Assembly (NCBI GenBank): GCA_009763385.1
Contig: VDCT01000325.1
Location: 248,001 to 312,000 of the forward strand
Length of the DNA stretch: 64,000 bases
Origin: Coix lacryma-jobi var. lacryma-jobi
Taxonomy: Eukaryota > Streptophyta > Magnoliopsida > Poales > Poaceae
Direction: 5' to 3'
In this document: positions 45,301 through 56,861 of the stretch, one piece after another
Layout: every line of letters starts with the position of its first letter
Numbering within the stretch: position 1 is the stretch's first letter
Notes under the pieces: model-generated
Told to the model about the DNA's origin: nothing
What the model saw: the letters and a program-made list of their open reading frames with translations, nothing else
Databases searched by the model: none
Made by a program: the position numbers and the translations under genes

Positions 45301-45416
45301 ACGAACGCCTTGGATCGCACTAAGCCTCCACCGCCGCCGGCGGCAGCCGGACGGGGCAGCAGCCCTGCCGACCGCCGAAGGACGCCGTCGAAAGGCGACG
45401 CCTGGACGATCGCCAA
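42397..45416 (-). pseudogene. LINE ORF1 (nucleic-acid-binding protein), broken
   Basis: 45416-43965 is a basic, Arg/Gly/Pro-rich region with PPPAGRGG-type repeats, ending in a CCHC knuckle CTICTEEHYTNQC. An in-frame TAG at 43965-43967 follows. The same frame then continues (43943-42585) with a DUF4283-like fold (VRWVWEVQELGAQSFVVPFP) and an acidic middle. Near 42600 the frame shifts to 42642-42397, with the family's C-terminal motif (LRRSMRNAA ... AERLAAKKNLESS). ORF1 of plant L1 elements binds the element RNA. Confidence 0.8.
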
Positions 45417-45440
45417 GTCGCCTTATCGTCCTACCACCTC

Positions 45441-46345
45441 ATGGCACCTCATGGCATAGCCTGTTTATCTCTATCTTATCTGAAGAAAGAGAAAGGTGCT
45501 TCTCACCAATAGAGCTCAAATTGTTCTACACCAACTAAAACTATAGACATACATGTTCCGGTGATAATTGGCAATGGTCTGCCCAGTCAAAACTGGACAG
45601 GAATTGGAGCTGAAATTTTATAAAAATCTTATGCATATGGCTGTATAGGAATGTAGTTTCATAACTGTAGCTTCTCTTTGCAACCTGAGAGCTTGTAGTG
45701 ATAAACTCAGGCCCAATTGTAATATGTTGTATGAAATGTAAAACGAACAGAGTGCCTGAATACATCTGTGTTGACATCAGCAAATTGTTGATGACTGAAT
45801 GTTTGTATACCACAGTCTGAAATGGATAGCTCTTTCTTCTTAGCATAAAAGGATAAGCATCTCATTATCTCCAATGATCTTGTATTCAATAAGTTCTCAC
45901 TTCACGTAGAAATTCAAGATCATTTGCATTGACAAGGCCAAAGCGTTGATGACTGAATATTAGTATGCAAAATAAAATAAACTGCGTTCAAACAAAATGC
46001 AGCTAAGTCTTACAAAGTTCTATTAATTCAAAGTGGAAGTAAAATGATACAGTTCAGTGACCTGAAATAAACTTTATTTCTAGCAGATTTGGACCTTCCT
46101 CCATCTAGTTATAGGCTGCAATGCAACGCATCCCTATGTCAGGCTTCCTTGACGAGCTGTCGCACAAACAGATGGCAGTGATGGATACGTACAAATCAGC
46201 CACTGTGATGGAGGCTAAGATGGAGAAGGCACCGTCGACGCTGCAGGTGGTCGACGTCACTGCGGTGAGGTGAGCGGCGTTGGAAACCAAACACAGCGGT
46301 GAATAACAACTGATTTTGCGAGATCATGCGCATTATTCGGGCATC
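45441..46345. other. Spacer
   Basis: AT-rich with short frames only. No gene or repeat recognised. Confidence 0.5.
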
Positions 46346-46552
46346 GTGGCTATCAGGGACGAAGCCAGGAAAAAAAATAGGAGGGGCTGATCAAAAATTG
46401 ACACTGAAATTCACAAAAAAAAAGTCACCTACTCGCCCGAATACTTGGAGCCTACTGCAGACTGCAGCGTGCCCTCTTTCACCAGCGCTACGGCTAGCTC
46501 CTTGCCGCCAATGCCCGCTTGCTTGCAGCACATGACTCCTTGCCAGCCTGTC

Positions 46553-48105
46553 TGTAAGGAAAATGGACCTCGGACCATTTAACTTCGGATTTTGGTGTTT
46601 GATGAACAACATAACCAAATTGGACTAATGTGTTTGCAAGTGTTTGTTTTGTAGTCCAATAGGGTGCAAATGTGACTTGGACTAAGGCGACGTGGTGATC
46701 CGATGATGAACACCTCAAGCAAGACTCTAGAAGCTCAGTTGAAGTCCCTAAAGATCAAGCAAAGTCCAAGGCACAAGAATGGAACCAAGACGGCGCAAGA
46801 AATCGCGAAGAAACGAGAAGAAAGGGACATCGGACGCTGCATCGGACGCTGCCCTCGCAAGCGTCGGACGCTCCGTTGGTAAACCCTAGCTCGTGTCAGC
46901 GCCAGCGGAGGCATCGGACGCTGAAGACCGAGGCATCGGACGCGACTGTGACACTGTGCAATCCTGCACAGCGAACATCGGACGCTCCGTTGCTAACATC
47001 GGACGCTACAGGACCCGGCGTCCGATGACCCTGCAGAGAGGTTCCAGAGAGGCTCTGTGAGCATCGGACGCGTCCGTTGATCTACCATCGGACGCTAAGT
47101 AGCCGTTGCGACACAGTGCCAGGCTGGCATCTAGCCGTTAAAGGAGCATCGGACGCGTCCGATGGTCACGACTCCAGCGTCCGATGCTACGCTGTGAAGT
47201 CCATGACTTTCTCCAACGGCTCTACTTGGTTGAGGCTCTATATATACCCCCATGGCCGGCCAAAACACGTAGGTTGGAGCTCAAGGAAGTGTACCAAGTG
47301 TATAGACATATATTTAGTTGCTCTAGCCATCAAAGTGCTCAAGTGATATACTCGGTGATTAGTGTATGTGCTTTGCGAAGTGCTTAAGCTAGTTAGACCA
47401 CCGCTTTGCGCTTGCTCTAGGTGTTAGGCCTAGTGTTTAGTGAGGTTGAAAACCTCTCATCTACCGGTGCTTGCGCGCAACGTTGTTGTACATCGGCGGG
47501 GCTTGTAAGTCTTGCGAGATCACACCGACCGCGATTGTGGTGTGGCCGCCTCCGTGTACCGAAGGGAACAAGGCCCGCGGCGTTTCGGTCGGAAGCTTGA
47601 TAGTGAAGACGGCGGGGAGCATCCGGGAGAGGCTTTGCCACGAGTGGCTTAACCGGAGACCCACTTGCGCGTGGGGAAGAACCGGAGCTATCCACAGAGT
47701 TACCCGACCGGGAGCTTGGCCCTTGCGAGGGATTCCTTGCGAGGGGCTCCAACGAGGACTAGGGGGAAGCTTGCGCGCTTCTCGATACCTCGGTAAAAAT
47801 ACCGGAGTCGTCGACGGGAGTTTGCATCTCTATCACACTCTTTAGCTTCCGCATTTACATTGCTATCTTGTTTATGTGCTTTACCATTCCTAGCTTACTT
47901 TTGCTAGTTGATAGGTTTGGAAACTAGGTTGCATAATTCCTTTTGCGGTAGAGATAGCAAACACACGTAGCAAAACCTTAGTTGCACAATAGATAGTTTA
48001 CTTTCTTGCATAGGTTTTGTCTAGGTGGAAATTAGAGGCCAAAGTTTAGAGTAGAAGTTTTAAGTTGCCTAATTCACCCCCCTCTTAGGCGTCACGGTCC
48101 TTTCA
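46553..48105 (+). mobile_element. Solo LTR
   Basis: 1553 bp beginning TGTAAGGA and ending TCCTTTCA, flanked by the exact 5-bp duplication CTGTC (46548-46552 and 48106-48110). There is no internal region, so an LTR-LTR recombination removed it. It contains a TATA box at 47239-47246 and an upstream CATCGGACGC dyad array. Its end (CCCCCCTCTTAGGCGTCACGG...) matches the LTR at 60810-62374, so both belong to one family, probably Copia/Sirevirus. Confidence 0.9.
46829..47190 (+). promoter_or_regulatory. CATCGGACGC dyad array in the LTR U3
   Basis: About 12 copies of CATCGGACGC or its complement GCGTCCGATG, irregularly spaced and in both orientations. One site is the palindrome CATCGGACGCGTCCGATG. 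The array ends about 50 bp upstream of TATATATA (47239-47246), so it lies where LTR enhancers sit. Confidence 0.75.
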
Positions 48106-48680
48106 CTGTCCACCGTGCCAGGCTGCTCATCCGTTGGCTGCCACACCTGGCTGTACGCTCGCAACTTGTTGCGTCGCTCAGCTTCGCGACTAGGCCTTGC
48201 TGCCCGTTGGTCGCCGATCGTGGCCCCGCTGGCTTGCCCCCGCACAACCGCACCCAGGAGCCGATGCCTCGTTGGTTGCGTCACGACATAGTCGTGTTCG
48301 TCGTCCACTAAGAACTGTGTGACACCGCGTGAAAGGGAAGAAACACTCTATAGAGATAGGTTGGGGCGCGGGGAAGGAACACCCATAGGGATGGGTTGGG
48401 GTGGTGGACTAACTGAGAAGTTAAGATTGAGTCTTATGCCTTAACTGGATAATTCTCTGTGTCTATTGAATAGCTTGTCTAATTAACAATAGAGAACATC
48501 TTCTACTCCCAATAAATTCTAGCCCCTCCTACCTTTACATCTACAATCTCAGCCCCTCCTACCTTATATATTTAAGACTAAAATTTTAACAGGATACTAT
48601 AAGAATTTCACGTACTCGGTAGCGGTAGGAGGGGCTGGAGCCCCTCCCGCCCCACCGCTACCTTCGTCCCTGGTGGCTAT

Positions 48681-48902
48681 CATGAGGATGTAGATGAGAC
48701 TGGGCTGGTTTGAGTTGAGCCGGAGCCGCACGGAGCCGACGCGCTGGGCAAACAAGCATCGTCGAAGTCGTTCCTCGTCTGGCCGTGTGATCAAAATTTG
48801 GGGACACATGTCTTTCATGGGCGTGGAGTTTGCACCGAGCGTCTGTGCAGCCGGACTGCATCTAATTTTTTTCCGGGGCTAAAGGCCGATTTTGTAGTAG
48901 TG
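48681..48902 (-). mobile_element. CACTA terminus with the segment shared with 37717-37880
   Basis: Minus strand: CACTACTACAAAATCGGCCT starts at 48902, followed by TTTAGCCCCGGAAAAAAATTAGATGCAG and then the segment shared with 37717-37880. The hAT-like element has inserted into that segment or next to it. The opposite CACTA end is not visible. Confidence 0.7.
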
Positions 48903-49549
48903 ATAGAATCTGCGGCGGTAGCGGAGGCTTGAGCCTCGTCTACCATACTGCTGGATCCGTCCCTGATAACAATGTACTGAAATTGTTATGGATAATCAAA
49001 GTCCTTGCCGATTTATTTTATTTATTTATCTTCCAACTCTAAAATCTTGGCTTCACGGCCATGGCTGCCACGTTTAACTCAGACCTTGTTTGGTTATTTC
49101 GAAATGAAGTCGTTCCGGCCAAATTGATCGCATTCGGTTTTGAATCCGATCTATAGCAAAATAGTCATTTAGTTGAGTCTTAGTTCCGGACGGATTGACC
49201 TTATTTCTTATGCTCTACCATCCGAATTTATTCCCTCATCTTCGAAGGCTAGAAACAGAAATAACCGGATCAAGTAAATTTCTTTGGTTCATTTATTACC
49301 GGTTTAGAATGGTTCTTAAGACCCATTTCGATTCGAATGAAAGGAACGAGCGCTCAACCATGCGCGTCGGCATACGGCATGTGCCAGTGCAGCCCAAAGA
49401 GCACACCGAACCGGGGGCATGCAAATTGGAACTTTCGGGCGGCGGGCCCGAGCGTCTCAAAAGAAAAAAAACGCTGCTCTGGGCCGTGCGCGGCAAGACA
49501 CGAAGGTTCGGTGCGGCGCACGGCTGCTGTTTACTGTTAATTCCTCGTA
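48903..49549. other. Spacer
   Basis: No gene supported. Frames are short and atypical. Confidence 0.5.
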
Positions 49550-49786
49550 CTCCCTCCGTCCCTAATTGATCGTCGCCGTTGGTGTGCGTGCCACAAGTTT
49601 GACTCAATTTGTAGCAAATGTGTGCAACATTTGTATCTCCAAATAATTTTGTTAAAAAACTAGATTCAAATATCTATCCAACGATACTAATTATTATATA
49701 TCATACATATTAATATTTTTTAATATATATTTAGTCAAAATTGTTTTTTGAAAACGCAAACGATAGATACTTGGGGACGGAAGGAG
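49550..49786. mobile_element. Stowaway-like MITE
   Basis: 237 bp, CTCCCTCCGTCCC at the left end and GGGGACGGAAGGAG at the right, flanked by TA on both sides. AT-rich core with no coding capacity. It lies about 760 bp upstream of the CCCH gene ATG. Confidence 0.85.
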
Positions 49787-50483
49787 TAACAGTCTGCCAC
49801 CAAGCAGGCGCGCGGGCCCCACTGGATCCGTCGCTCGATACCTCGGCGAAGCACGCGCGTGCTGTGCCGCTAGTGTGCTGCATTGCTGCCACCTGCGGGC
49901 TGCGGCGGCCTATGTATATGCGCCCCATGGCCGCCCGCACCCAGCAAACTCATTTGCCTACCGCGCAAACTCCCTTTGCTACTCTGCTTCCTCCCCCTCT
50001 CCCTCCCCCTCTCCAGCAGAGCACCACCTCCAAGTCGGCGTCTCGAATCCAGTGGGCGCTCTCAAGTACGGGAAGCTAGTCTAAGAGGTGAGCAAGCAGT
50101 TCGATCTCTCCCTTCCACCATCCCTTCCTGACTCACTGAACCGGGGATGCCCATTTCATCGATTCGGCCGTGTTGTTTGATCGATTCGCTGATCAACTGG
50201 GGTGCGGTTTCGTGTTGTTTAATGTCGGGTTCAGTTGTACGTGAAATAGAACGACTACAGATCCAACACATTGGCCACTGTCTGATTGTGACTGTCTGAT
50301 TGATCGCTACCTTTTTGCCCAGTTTTTGAGTTCAGTTCGTGTTCGGGCTATGAGCATTATGTTTTGGCGATGATTTTCATCTGCAGTGGGGCAGTCCCAT
50401 TCGCTCCGGGGATTTATTTGCTCTACGTTTCCTTCGATTTTTCAGTGACATTTGATTCGATTTGGTTGCAGGGGGGGAGCGCC

Positions 50484-51688
50484 ATGGAAGTTGTGCTCGC
50501 TCCGGCCCAGCACGACGGCCTTCACGCGGCGTTTGGGCCCAAGCCCTTCGGCGGCATCGGCGGCGGAGACGGCCGGTTCTCCTCCAGCCTCTCCTCGCTC
50601 GGCGGCGATCGCTTCTGCGGATACTTCACCACCGCCTCCTCCCGCTTCGGCAACAGCCCCGGGCTGTCCTCGCCGTCGCCGCGCGCCGCCTCGCTGTCCC
50701 GCGGTTCCTCCGACTCCGGCTCCGTCGTCGATGACGGGGACGACGCGGCGGCGGCCGCCGCCGCGGTCGCGGAGCGCCGGCTCCGCCTCTCGCGCCTCGC
50801 GCTCCAGTACCAGGAGGTGGTCAACCGCTTCGAGCTCTGCCTCTCGTACCTCGCCGACGCCAGCAACGAGGCGGCCGCGCTCCGCCGGGAGAACGATGAG
50901 CTCCGCGTCGCCAACGAGGACCTCGCCCGCCGCATCAACGTGGTCGGCAGCAAGCTCGTGGACGAGTTCAGCGGTCTCCACCTCGCCGAGGAGCACATCA
51001 CGGCACCGCCACCTCCTCCTCCTCCTCCGTCACCGCTGCCCGCCGCACCGGTGATGCCGAAGAGCATCTCCGTCCGCTCGCCAGGGTACCTCAAGATGAA
51101 CCAGAACGGCAAGCATCGCGCGTCCAAGCCAACGAAGGTCTCGGTGAGATCAACGCCCAGCCCATTTCCTCCGCTGTTGTGACCGAGTCCAGTTTTCGAT
51201 CATTCGGTCTATGAGCCTTACCTGTTCGTGTGTTGTTCTCAATGCGGGAATGCAAGCAGCAGCGCGTGTTCGTGGGCATGGACGGCGGCGTGAAGGGGGA
51301 GGAGGAGCACAAGGGTGTGGAGGAGAAGAAGCTCAACGGCGGGCTGGAGTTCGAGGTGTACAACCAGGGCATGCTGAAGACGGAGCTGTGCAACAAGTGG
51401 GAGGAGACCGGCGCGTGCCCATACGGTGACCAGTGCCAGTTCGCGCACGGCATCGGCGAGCTCCGCCCCGTGATCCGCCATCCCCGCTACAAGACCCAGG
51501 TCTGCCGCATGGTGCTCGCTGGCGTCGTCTGCCCCTACGGCCACCGCTGCCACTTCCGCCACTCGGTCACCCCTGCCGATCTCTTCCTCCCACCCACTGC
51601 CGCTCTCCCACCCGCTTCCACCCTCTCCGGGTCTCCTTCATTATGCGGCAATGCCATTGTCACAGTCTTCAGAGCCCCAAATGTCTGA
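50484..51688 (+). CDS. Tandem CCCH zinc-finger protein (AtC3H14/C3H15-like)
   Basis: Coding exons 50484-51143 and about 51260-51688; 362 residues. A 5' UTR intron runs from 50088 (GAG|GTGAGC) to 50471. The N-terminal half is Ser-rich, then a coiled coil (LALQYQEVVNRFELCLSYLA ... ALRRENDELRVANEDLARR) typical of the C3H14/15 group. The second exon carries two CX8CX5CX3H fingers, CNKWEETGACPYGDQCQFAH and CRMVLAGVVCPYGHRCHFRH, separated by GIGELRPVIRHPRYKTQV. Such TTP-type fingers bind AU-rich RNA; Arabidopsis C3H14 and C3H15 act in secondary wall formation and anther development. The acceptor is a tandem AAG-CAG site, so one Gln may be optional. Confidence 0.92.
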
Positions 51689-52803
51689 TTAGTTGTGAGG
51701 CAGAAAAGGAGAGCCGTAAATAAGGTATAGATAGAAAACGAAATTGGTCTACATAATTAGCACGCAGGCAAGATGTGAATATAGAGTTCTAGACACCGAG
51801 GTGTTCATATGGGGTTGATCTGGGCAATCAAACTCAAATATGTGAGTTATATTGGGATTATTGTATTTGTCATATCGTTTATTATACGAGGTATAGGTTA
51901 TGATGTTCTGCCTGGTTGCATTTTTTTTACGGGCAAATTGGATGATAAATTGGTGAACTCTTGTAAGTAAACTAAGTAAGGCTGTTATCTGAATATGTCT
52001 GATGTGTCCAACACTTGGCAAATGCAAGCACCTTCAGTTGTATTGTTTCTGAACAATTGAAGCAATGGATTATATTTTTCGGGGAACATGTGAAGCTTCC
52101 ACAGATGGCATTCTGCCTCCAGTTTCTGGTGATCATTGTTTTCTGCAGAGATGACCTTGCATTGCTGTTGCAAATTTCTTTGGATGGAGCTTCTGCTGTC
52201 AAGGCCCTTTGTACTTTAAAAATGCCCGCGCCAACCTAACATTACCAGCTTGCTGGCATCCGTGGTGAATATTAACAGGTGGGGAGCTGTTCGTCCCCCC
52301 TAGAATACCTCTGAAAGGACAACTTCTGCTGCCCAAATTTACATATCGATCACTGCGACAGAAAATTGTTTGTCAGACTTTTTGACCCCAAAAGCTCTTG
52401 TGCCTGTGACTTTTTTTTTGACAGCAAGTGCCTGTGACTTTAAAGCAGGTGTTACTTATGGATCGGGCAGGTGGTTATGGTTACTGTATATTTTTTGCAT
52501 CTGCACCTTAACATTACCGCCTTGCTGTTTCTGTAGCTTATTTTACTGTACACACAAGTTTGGGCTGCATTGCGGATTTTGAATCTTTGTGATCCATGTT
52601 GCCGAGGGCATCAGTCTCATCTGAATATTTGTATTGATGTGTTGAACACTCCGCGCATTTGGCATCAGTCTTCTGTTGCACTAACTATTTATGGACAATT
52701 GAAGCGATGAATTGTACTTTTGTCAAACATCAGACGTGTGAAGCGCATATATGCATCTGGCTTCTGTTGTTCTATGTTTTGAGGAGATGATCATGATGAT
52801 GTG
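51689..52803. other. 3' flank of the CCCH gene with a diverged direct repeat
   Basis: No coding gene. Segments near 52005-52140 and 52640-52785 share an order of blocks (GGCA..., ACAATTGAAGC, ATGTGAAGC/GTGTGAAGC, CTGG/CTTCTG), an old duplication about 640 bp apart. Confidence 0.4.
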
Positions 52804-52846
52804 GCAGTCCTAAGTTCTGCAGTTTTGCTTTATCTCCATAACTTGG

Positions 52847-53275
52847 TTGCTACGGCGTCGCGCCGTCCATGCCAATCTTCGGCGTGGTTTCGACAGCCTA
52901 GTTACGTTGGTGACCTGGATGTGCTGGAAGGAGAGGAACCGGAGGGTTTTCGACGACATCAGCTCGTCAGTGGGGTTGACGTTGCAGCGCATCTGCGAGG
53001 AGGGGGCGAGGTGGATCTCGGCCGGGTTCTGCGATCTCGAGGCCCTCCTAGCAACGCCTGCGGTGTCATTTTAGCCCAACATCCGTTATAGTTTGAGTCG
53101 CACGTCTTGTAAAACAGCTTAGTACAAACCCCGAAGCACCGCCGTTAGAGCCGGCGCCTCTTGCCTGTGTACCGATATGAGTGACGCTTGGCAGCTCGCC
53201 TCTCGTCAACCGGCTGCTGTAATTTCATCTCATTTCTCTTAATGAAACACGTGCCAACGGCATGTTTTCGAAAAG
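52847..53275 (+). mobile_element. 5'-truncated LINE fragment (ORF2 end and 3' UTR)
   Basis: A 75-residue frame (52847-53074) reads LVTLVTWMCWKERNRRVFDD ... ARWISAGFCDLEALLA, the usual last part of plant L1 ORF2 after the zinc-binding region. The 3' UTR ends TCTCTTAATGAAACACGTGCC ... TTTTCGAAAA. The start is uncertain and no clear target duplication is seen. It is related to the fragment at 54647-54862. Confidence 0.7.
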
Positions 53276-54646
53276 TTTGAGATGAACCATGGATCAAATT
53301 TGTGTACTACGCTTTATAAGGTGGTGGTATACTGCAGAAATGGGGCGTAAGACTGCATCACTTTGTTCATTATTACTTTCATGCCCATCAGATTACTCAT
53401 GTTTCAGACTACAGGAAGTGCACGTGCTCAATAGCGAACGATATAATAGATCAACTCAATCTATTTCATAAACCAAACAAAAAACAAACTGAAGAGAAAC
53501 GATAAACCAAACAAAAAAACTGGAGATGGTGAACTATACGAACGCACAATTGACTGTGGTTATATATACATCCAATTGATCAATGAAAAACAGTTCCAAT
53601 CATTTGATCGATTTACACTCATACTTTAACACTAGGAACAGCATTTTACTCTACTTAATTTAATTTCATGGAACAGTACACTCCAAAAAGAACGATACTA
53701 CAGGTAATTCTAACAGATTAAACTGCTGAATTGATTGCCCAAAGTCATTGGTCTTCAGTTGGTCTTCGTCATGAGAACCTGCATGAGTATTATTAGCTTA
53801 CAAGTTTAGCAAAATTGACATGCCTGATATCAAGTAGTCGATACAGTGAAATTGCTTTTTCGAAAAAATACTAAAAAAACAAGAATCTAAAGTTTTGGGT
53901 CATCAATCTTTTTTTCAAACTTCAAATTGCACCCTGAGCACAGGTTTCAACCCCAAAAACTAAACTCTGTCAACAATATAAGTAGCAGCTCCGATCCCAA
54001 CATAATCTGTCACCTTGGTGCCACTGCCCCAGAAGCCACTTGTTCTAAAACAAGCTACGAAATATGCATGTCAAACCCTTATAAAAAACGCTCCCATCCA
54101 ATTTGAGGTCCCGAGGTTAAGAGTAAAATAATCAGCTTTCAAGTTCCAATTTGATACAGTTCCAAAGATGATGTGTGTTGTTGGGTCGTTGGTCTCGGTA
54201 ATCACTGGATTACCGTGGCTAGTTGGCTACCTTAGAATGTAACAAACACTTCTTCTACTGAATGAAAAACGTGCCACGACACGATTCCCATACCTAAAGG
54301 CACGAAACAAAAATTCCCCTTTAATAATTTTGCATGATCCAAGATGTCAATGCAACTGAGCTAATAAATCTAAATCAATGAGAAAAGTGCAATGTGGAAG
54401 GATAAGCATGATAACTGTAGTTAGTTTTACATTGGCTTTCGAGGCTAAAAAGGGGATCGTGCACAAGAACTATAAAGGATATATTTACCTTAACAGCTTC
54501 AAGAAGGACTTTAGCTTCATTATTGCTGTTGAAGTGATCACGGACAGGCTGCAAGAGAGATTGTCGAGGTCATAACTTTTTGAAGAAAGATGAGCTTACA
54601 TTGAAAAAAAACTAGAAAAACAAAGCCCATTTTAGCATCAATCTAT

Positions 54647-54862
54647 TTTTTTTCGAAAACATGTCATTGACACGTGCTTCATTAAGAGAAGTTAGAAGTT
54701 TAGTACAAAACCAAATGATTCCCAGGCGAGGTGCCAGGGAACCATTGACCAAACACCAACAGGAGGTGCCGGCTTTAACGACGGTGCTTCGGATTTCGTA
54801 CTTAGGCAAGAAACTATTGCGCGGCTACGGAGGTTGAGCCAACACACTAAAGGCTCGCGGTC
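54647..54862 (-). mobile_element. 5'-truncated LINE 3' end in TyrRS intron 7
   Basis: 216 bp in minus orientation with its A tail at the left (T-run from 54647), flanked by an exact 14-bp target duplication TAGCATCAATCTAT (54633-54646, 54863-54876). It shares the 3' UTR (CCGAAGCACCG, AAGCCGGCACC, CTTAATGAAGCACGTG) with the fragment at 52847-53275. Confidence 0.88.
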
Positions 54863-56736
54863 TAGCATCAATCTATATTAGGATAGAGTGATTAACCTCC
54901 TGAAACCTTACATATAACACGACTAATAAGTTGATTTTAATATGCTTACCTGCAATATCTTATTTAATGCTTTTGTGAGAGCAAGCTTCAAATCAGCAGG
55001 ATGCAAAGCACCAGAACTATAATCAGCGATAACTTCATCCTTGCCTCTGTATATCCTGTTCACACGAATAACTATTACAGCTGAACAAGATTGAAAACAG
55101 TGATATGTTATTTTTCCAAAAAAAAAAAACATTACAGAGGAGGAATTCAATCTTAGTTGATTATTACTTGTTACCACCATTGGCTTCCTTTCGAGCCACG
55201 TCAAAACTTCCAAACCAAGGGAGAACAATGTATTCAATGTACTCCAAACATGGATTTCCTTCGACAACATTGATAGGGCAAAATGCCTTCTTTATCTTGG
55301 AATTTATCTGAGACTGCAGTAAACAAATTGTATAAACCATTGTAATCATCATCATTTTTTTTAGAAAAAGGGATAAATCATTGGCTGTTAGGTGATTTTA
55401 TAGAAAAAAAAACTTGGCACAAATGTGAAAACATATAATAAACTACTGCAGAAAGGATAAATCATCTAGTAAACTGTAATTTTACTCAGTCAATACACAG
55501 ATGAAATTATACTATATACCACCTAAAAATGATAGTGACATCACATATCACATATTATAATAAAGAGCACACTGCAAGTTTTATGCTTTACTGTAGGTCT
55601 AGAGCCAGACTGGTAACAAAAGATCAGGCATACACCAAGAGGGAAAAAAAAGACTAAACGGTGTGTGATAATCTCTTCCAAGTTTCTTATTGAAACGTGG
55701 ATCTAGTTATTACTATGTTTAGTCAGCATTATTGATAGCACAATATTTTTATCACAGGATTCAAAGCAATCAGACAGATAACATATCAATTGGGAATACC
55801 TCGTCATCTTCCATAAAAATAGCTGAGGATGGATCACTCTTCGACATCTTCTCTTGTCCTTCCTTTAATCCAGGAAGCATGTCTAAAATTGAGGTTAATG
55901 GATAAAACAGCTAGTTCAAAAAAAAACATATTGAAATTAAATTAAACATACATAAATACATGTGTATATATATATCCACACAAAAAGGATACGATGTGAC
56001 AAAATAATTGGTTTGGACTTCCCACTCAGGTCACCATATTCCCTAGCTAACATATTCACTTTCCTTTGATCCAAGCCCAACTGGCATATGTCTACCTGTA
56101 GAAGTGAAGGTATAAAAGAAATCATCAACAGCTATCATGCATAGATCATGTATTAGTCACAATATAATATGGTGGAGCTTCCTTTTTTGCTTGGAGTGCT
56201 TGGTGAGAACTCAGTCCAAAGGTTCTGGATGATTAACTAACCTTCAGAAAGAACACATCCGCACACTGCATGAGTGGATACAGGAACTGTGCAGCACTCA
56301 AGTCATCCTTCTCACTCCGACCCATGATCTGACAACATCTACACCATAAAGAAAATGGTTACTTGCACACCAAATCAAAAACTGACAAACTGATGATAAT
56401 GAACGCATTAGCTTTAGAAGAGGAGATACACAAAATCCTACCTCTGGATTCTTTTCATAGACCTTTTCTGGGCTATGTCCATCACGAGCGGCCAGTATTC
56501 ATTTGGCCGCCTGAATATTTCTTCAGAGGACCATAGGAACTCCACCTCGTCCGTTTTCACACCAAGCGATTTCCATACTTCAACCATGTAAAGTCCAACA
56601 GTACGGATCGCATCTAAATCCCCTCCCATCTTTTTATTGAGCATGGCAAACCAGTCCGCTATCAAGATTTTCACTTTGCAACCAGAGCTGACCATCTTAT
56701 TAATGTTGATCGCCTTCACGACGCCCTACAAAAACG

Positions 56737-56778
<42 letters not shown>

Positions 56779-56861
56779 CCTTGATATTAACTGCCCTGAA
56801 GAATTTGTAGCAAGCTGACAAGCCCCTGAACTGAACTGAGTACCTGCGCGATGTGCATACG

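Larger units (their letters stand above)
38290..45440 (-). mobile_element. L1-type LINE, near full length, non-functional
   Basis: In minus orientation: ORF1 (45416-42397), ORF2 with endonuclease (42099-41206), reverse transcriptase and a zinc-binding C-terminus, then a short A tail seen as T8 at 38290-38297. Several frameshifts and stops break both frames. The 5' limit is estimated from the first ORF1 Met. I looked for a target duplication of the sequence left of the A tail (GGAGTCAGGAAGC) and found none on the right. Confidence 0.88.
46354..48672. mobile_element. hAT-like DNA element hosting a solo LTR
   Basis: Termini are inverted copies, CAGGGACGAAG at 46354 and CTTCGTCCCTG ending at 48672. 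They are flanked by an exact 8-bp duplication GTGGCTAT (46346-46353 and 48673-48680), diagnostic of the hAT superfamily. Without the nested solo LTR and its duplication the element would be about 760 bp and non-coding. Confidence 0.88.

Noticed and set aside
54195..54290. Another LINE 3' tail in TyrRS intron 8
   Set aside because: CTTCTTCTACTGAATGAAAAACGTGCC resembles LINE tails, but there is no A tail and no target duplication, so I left it out.
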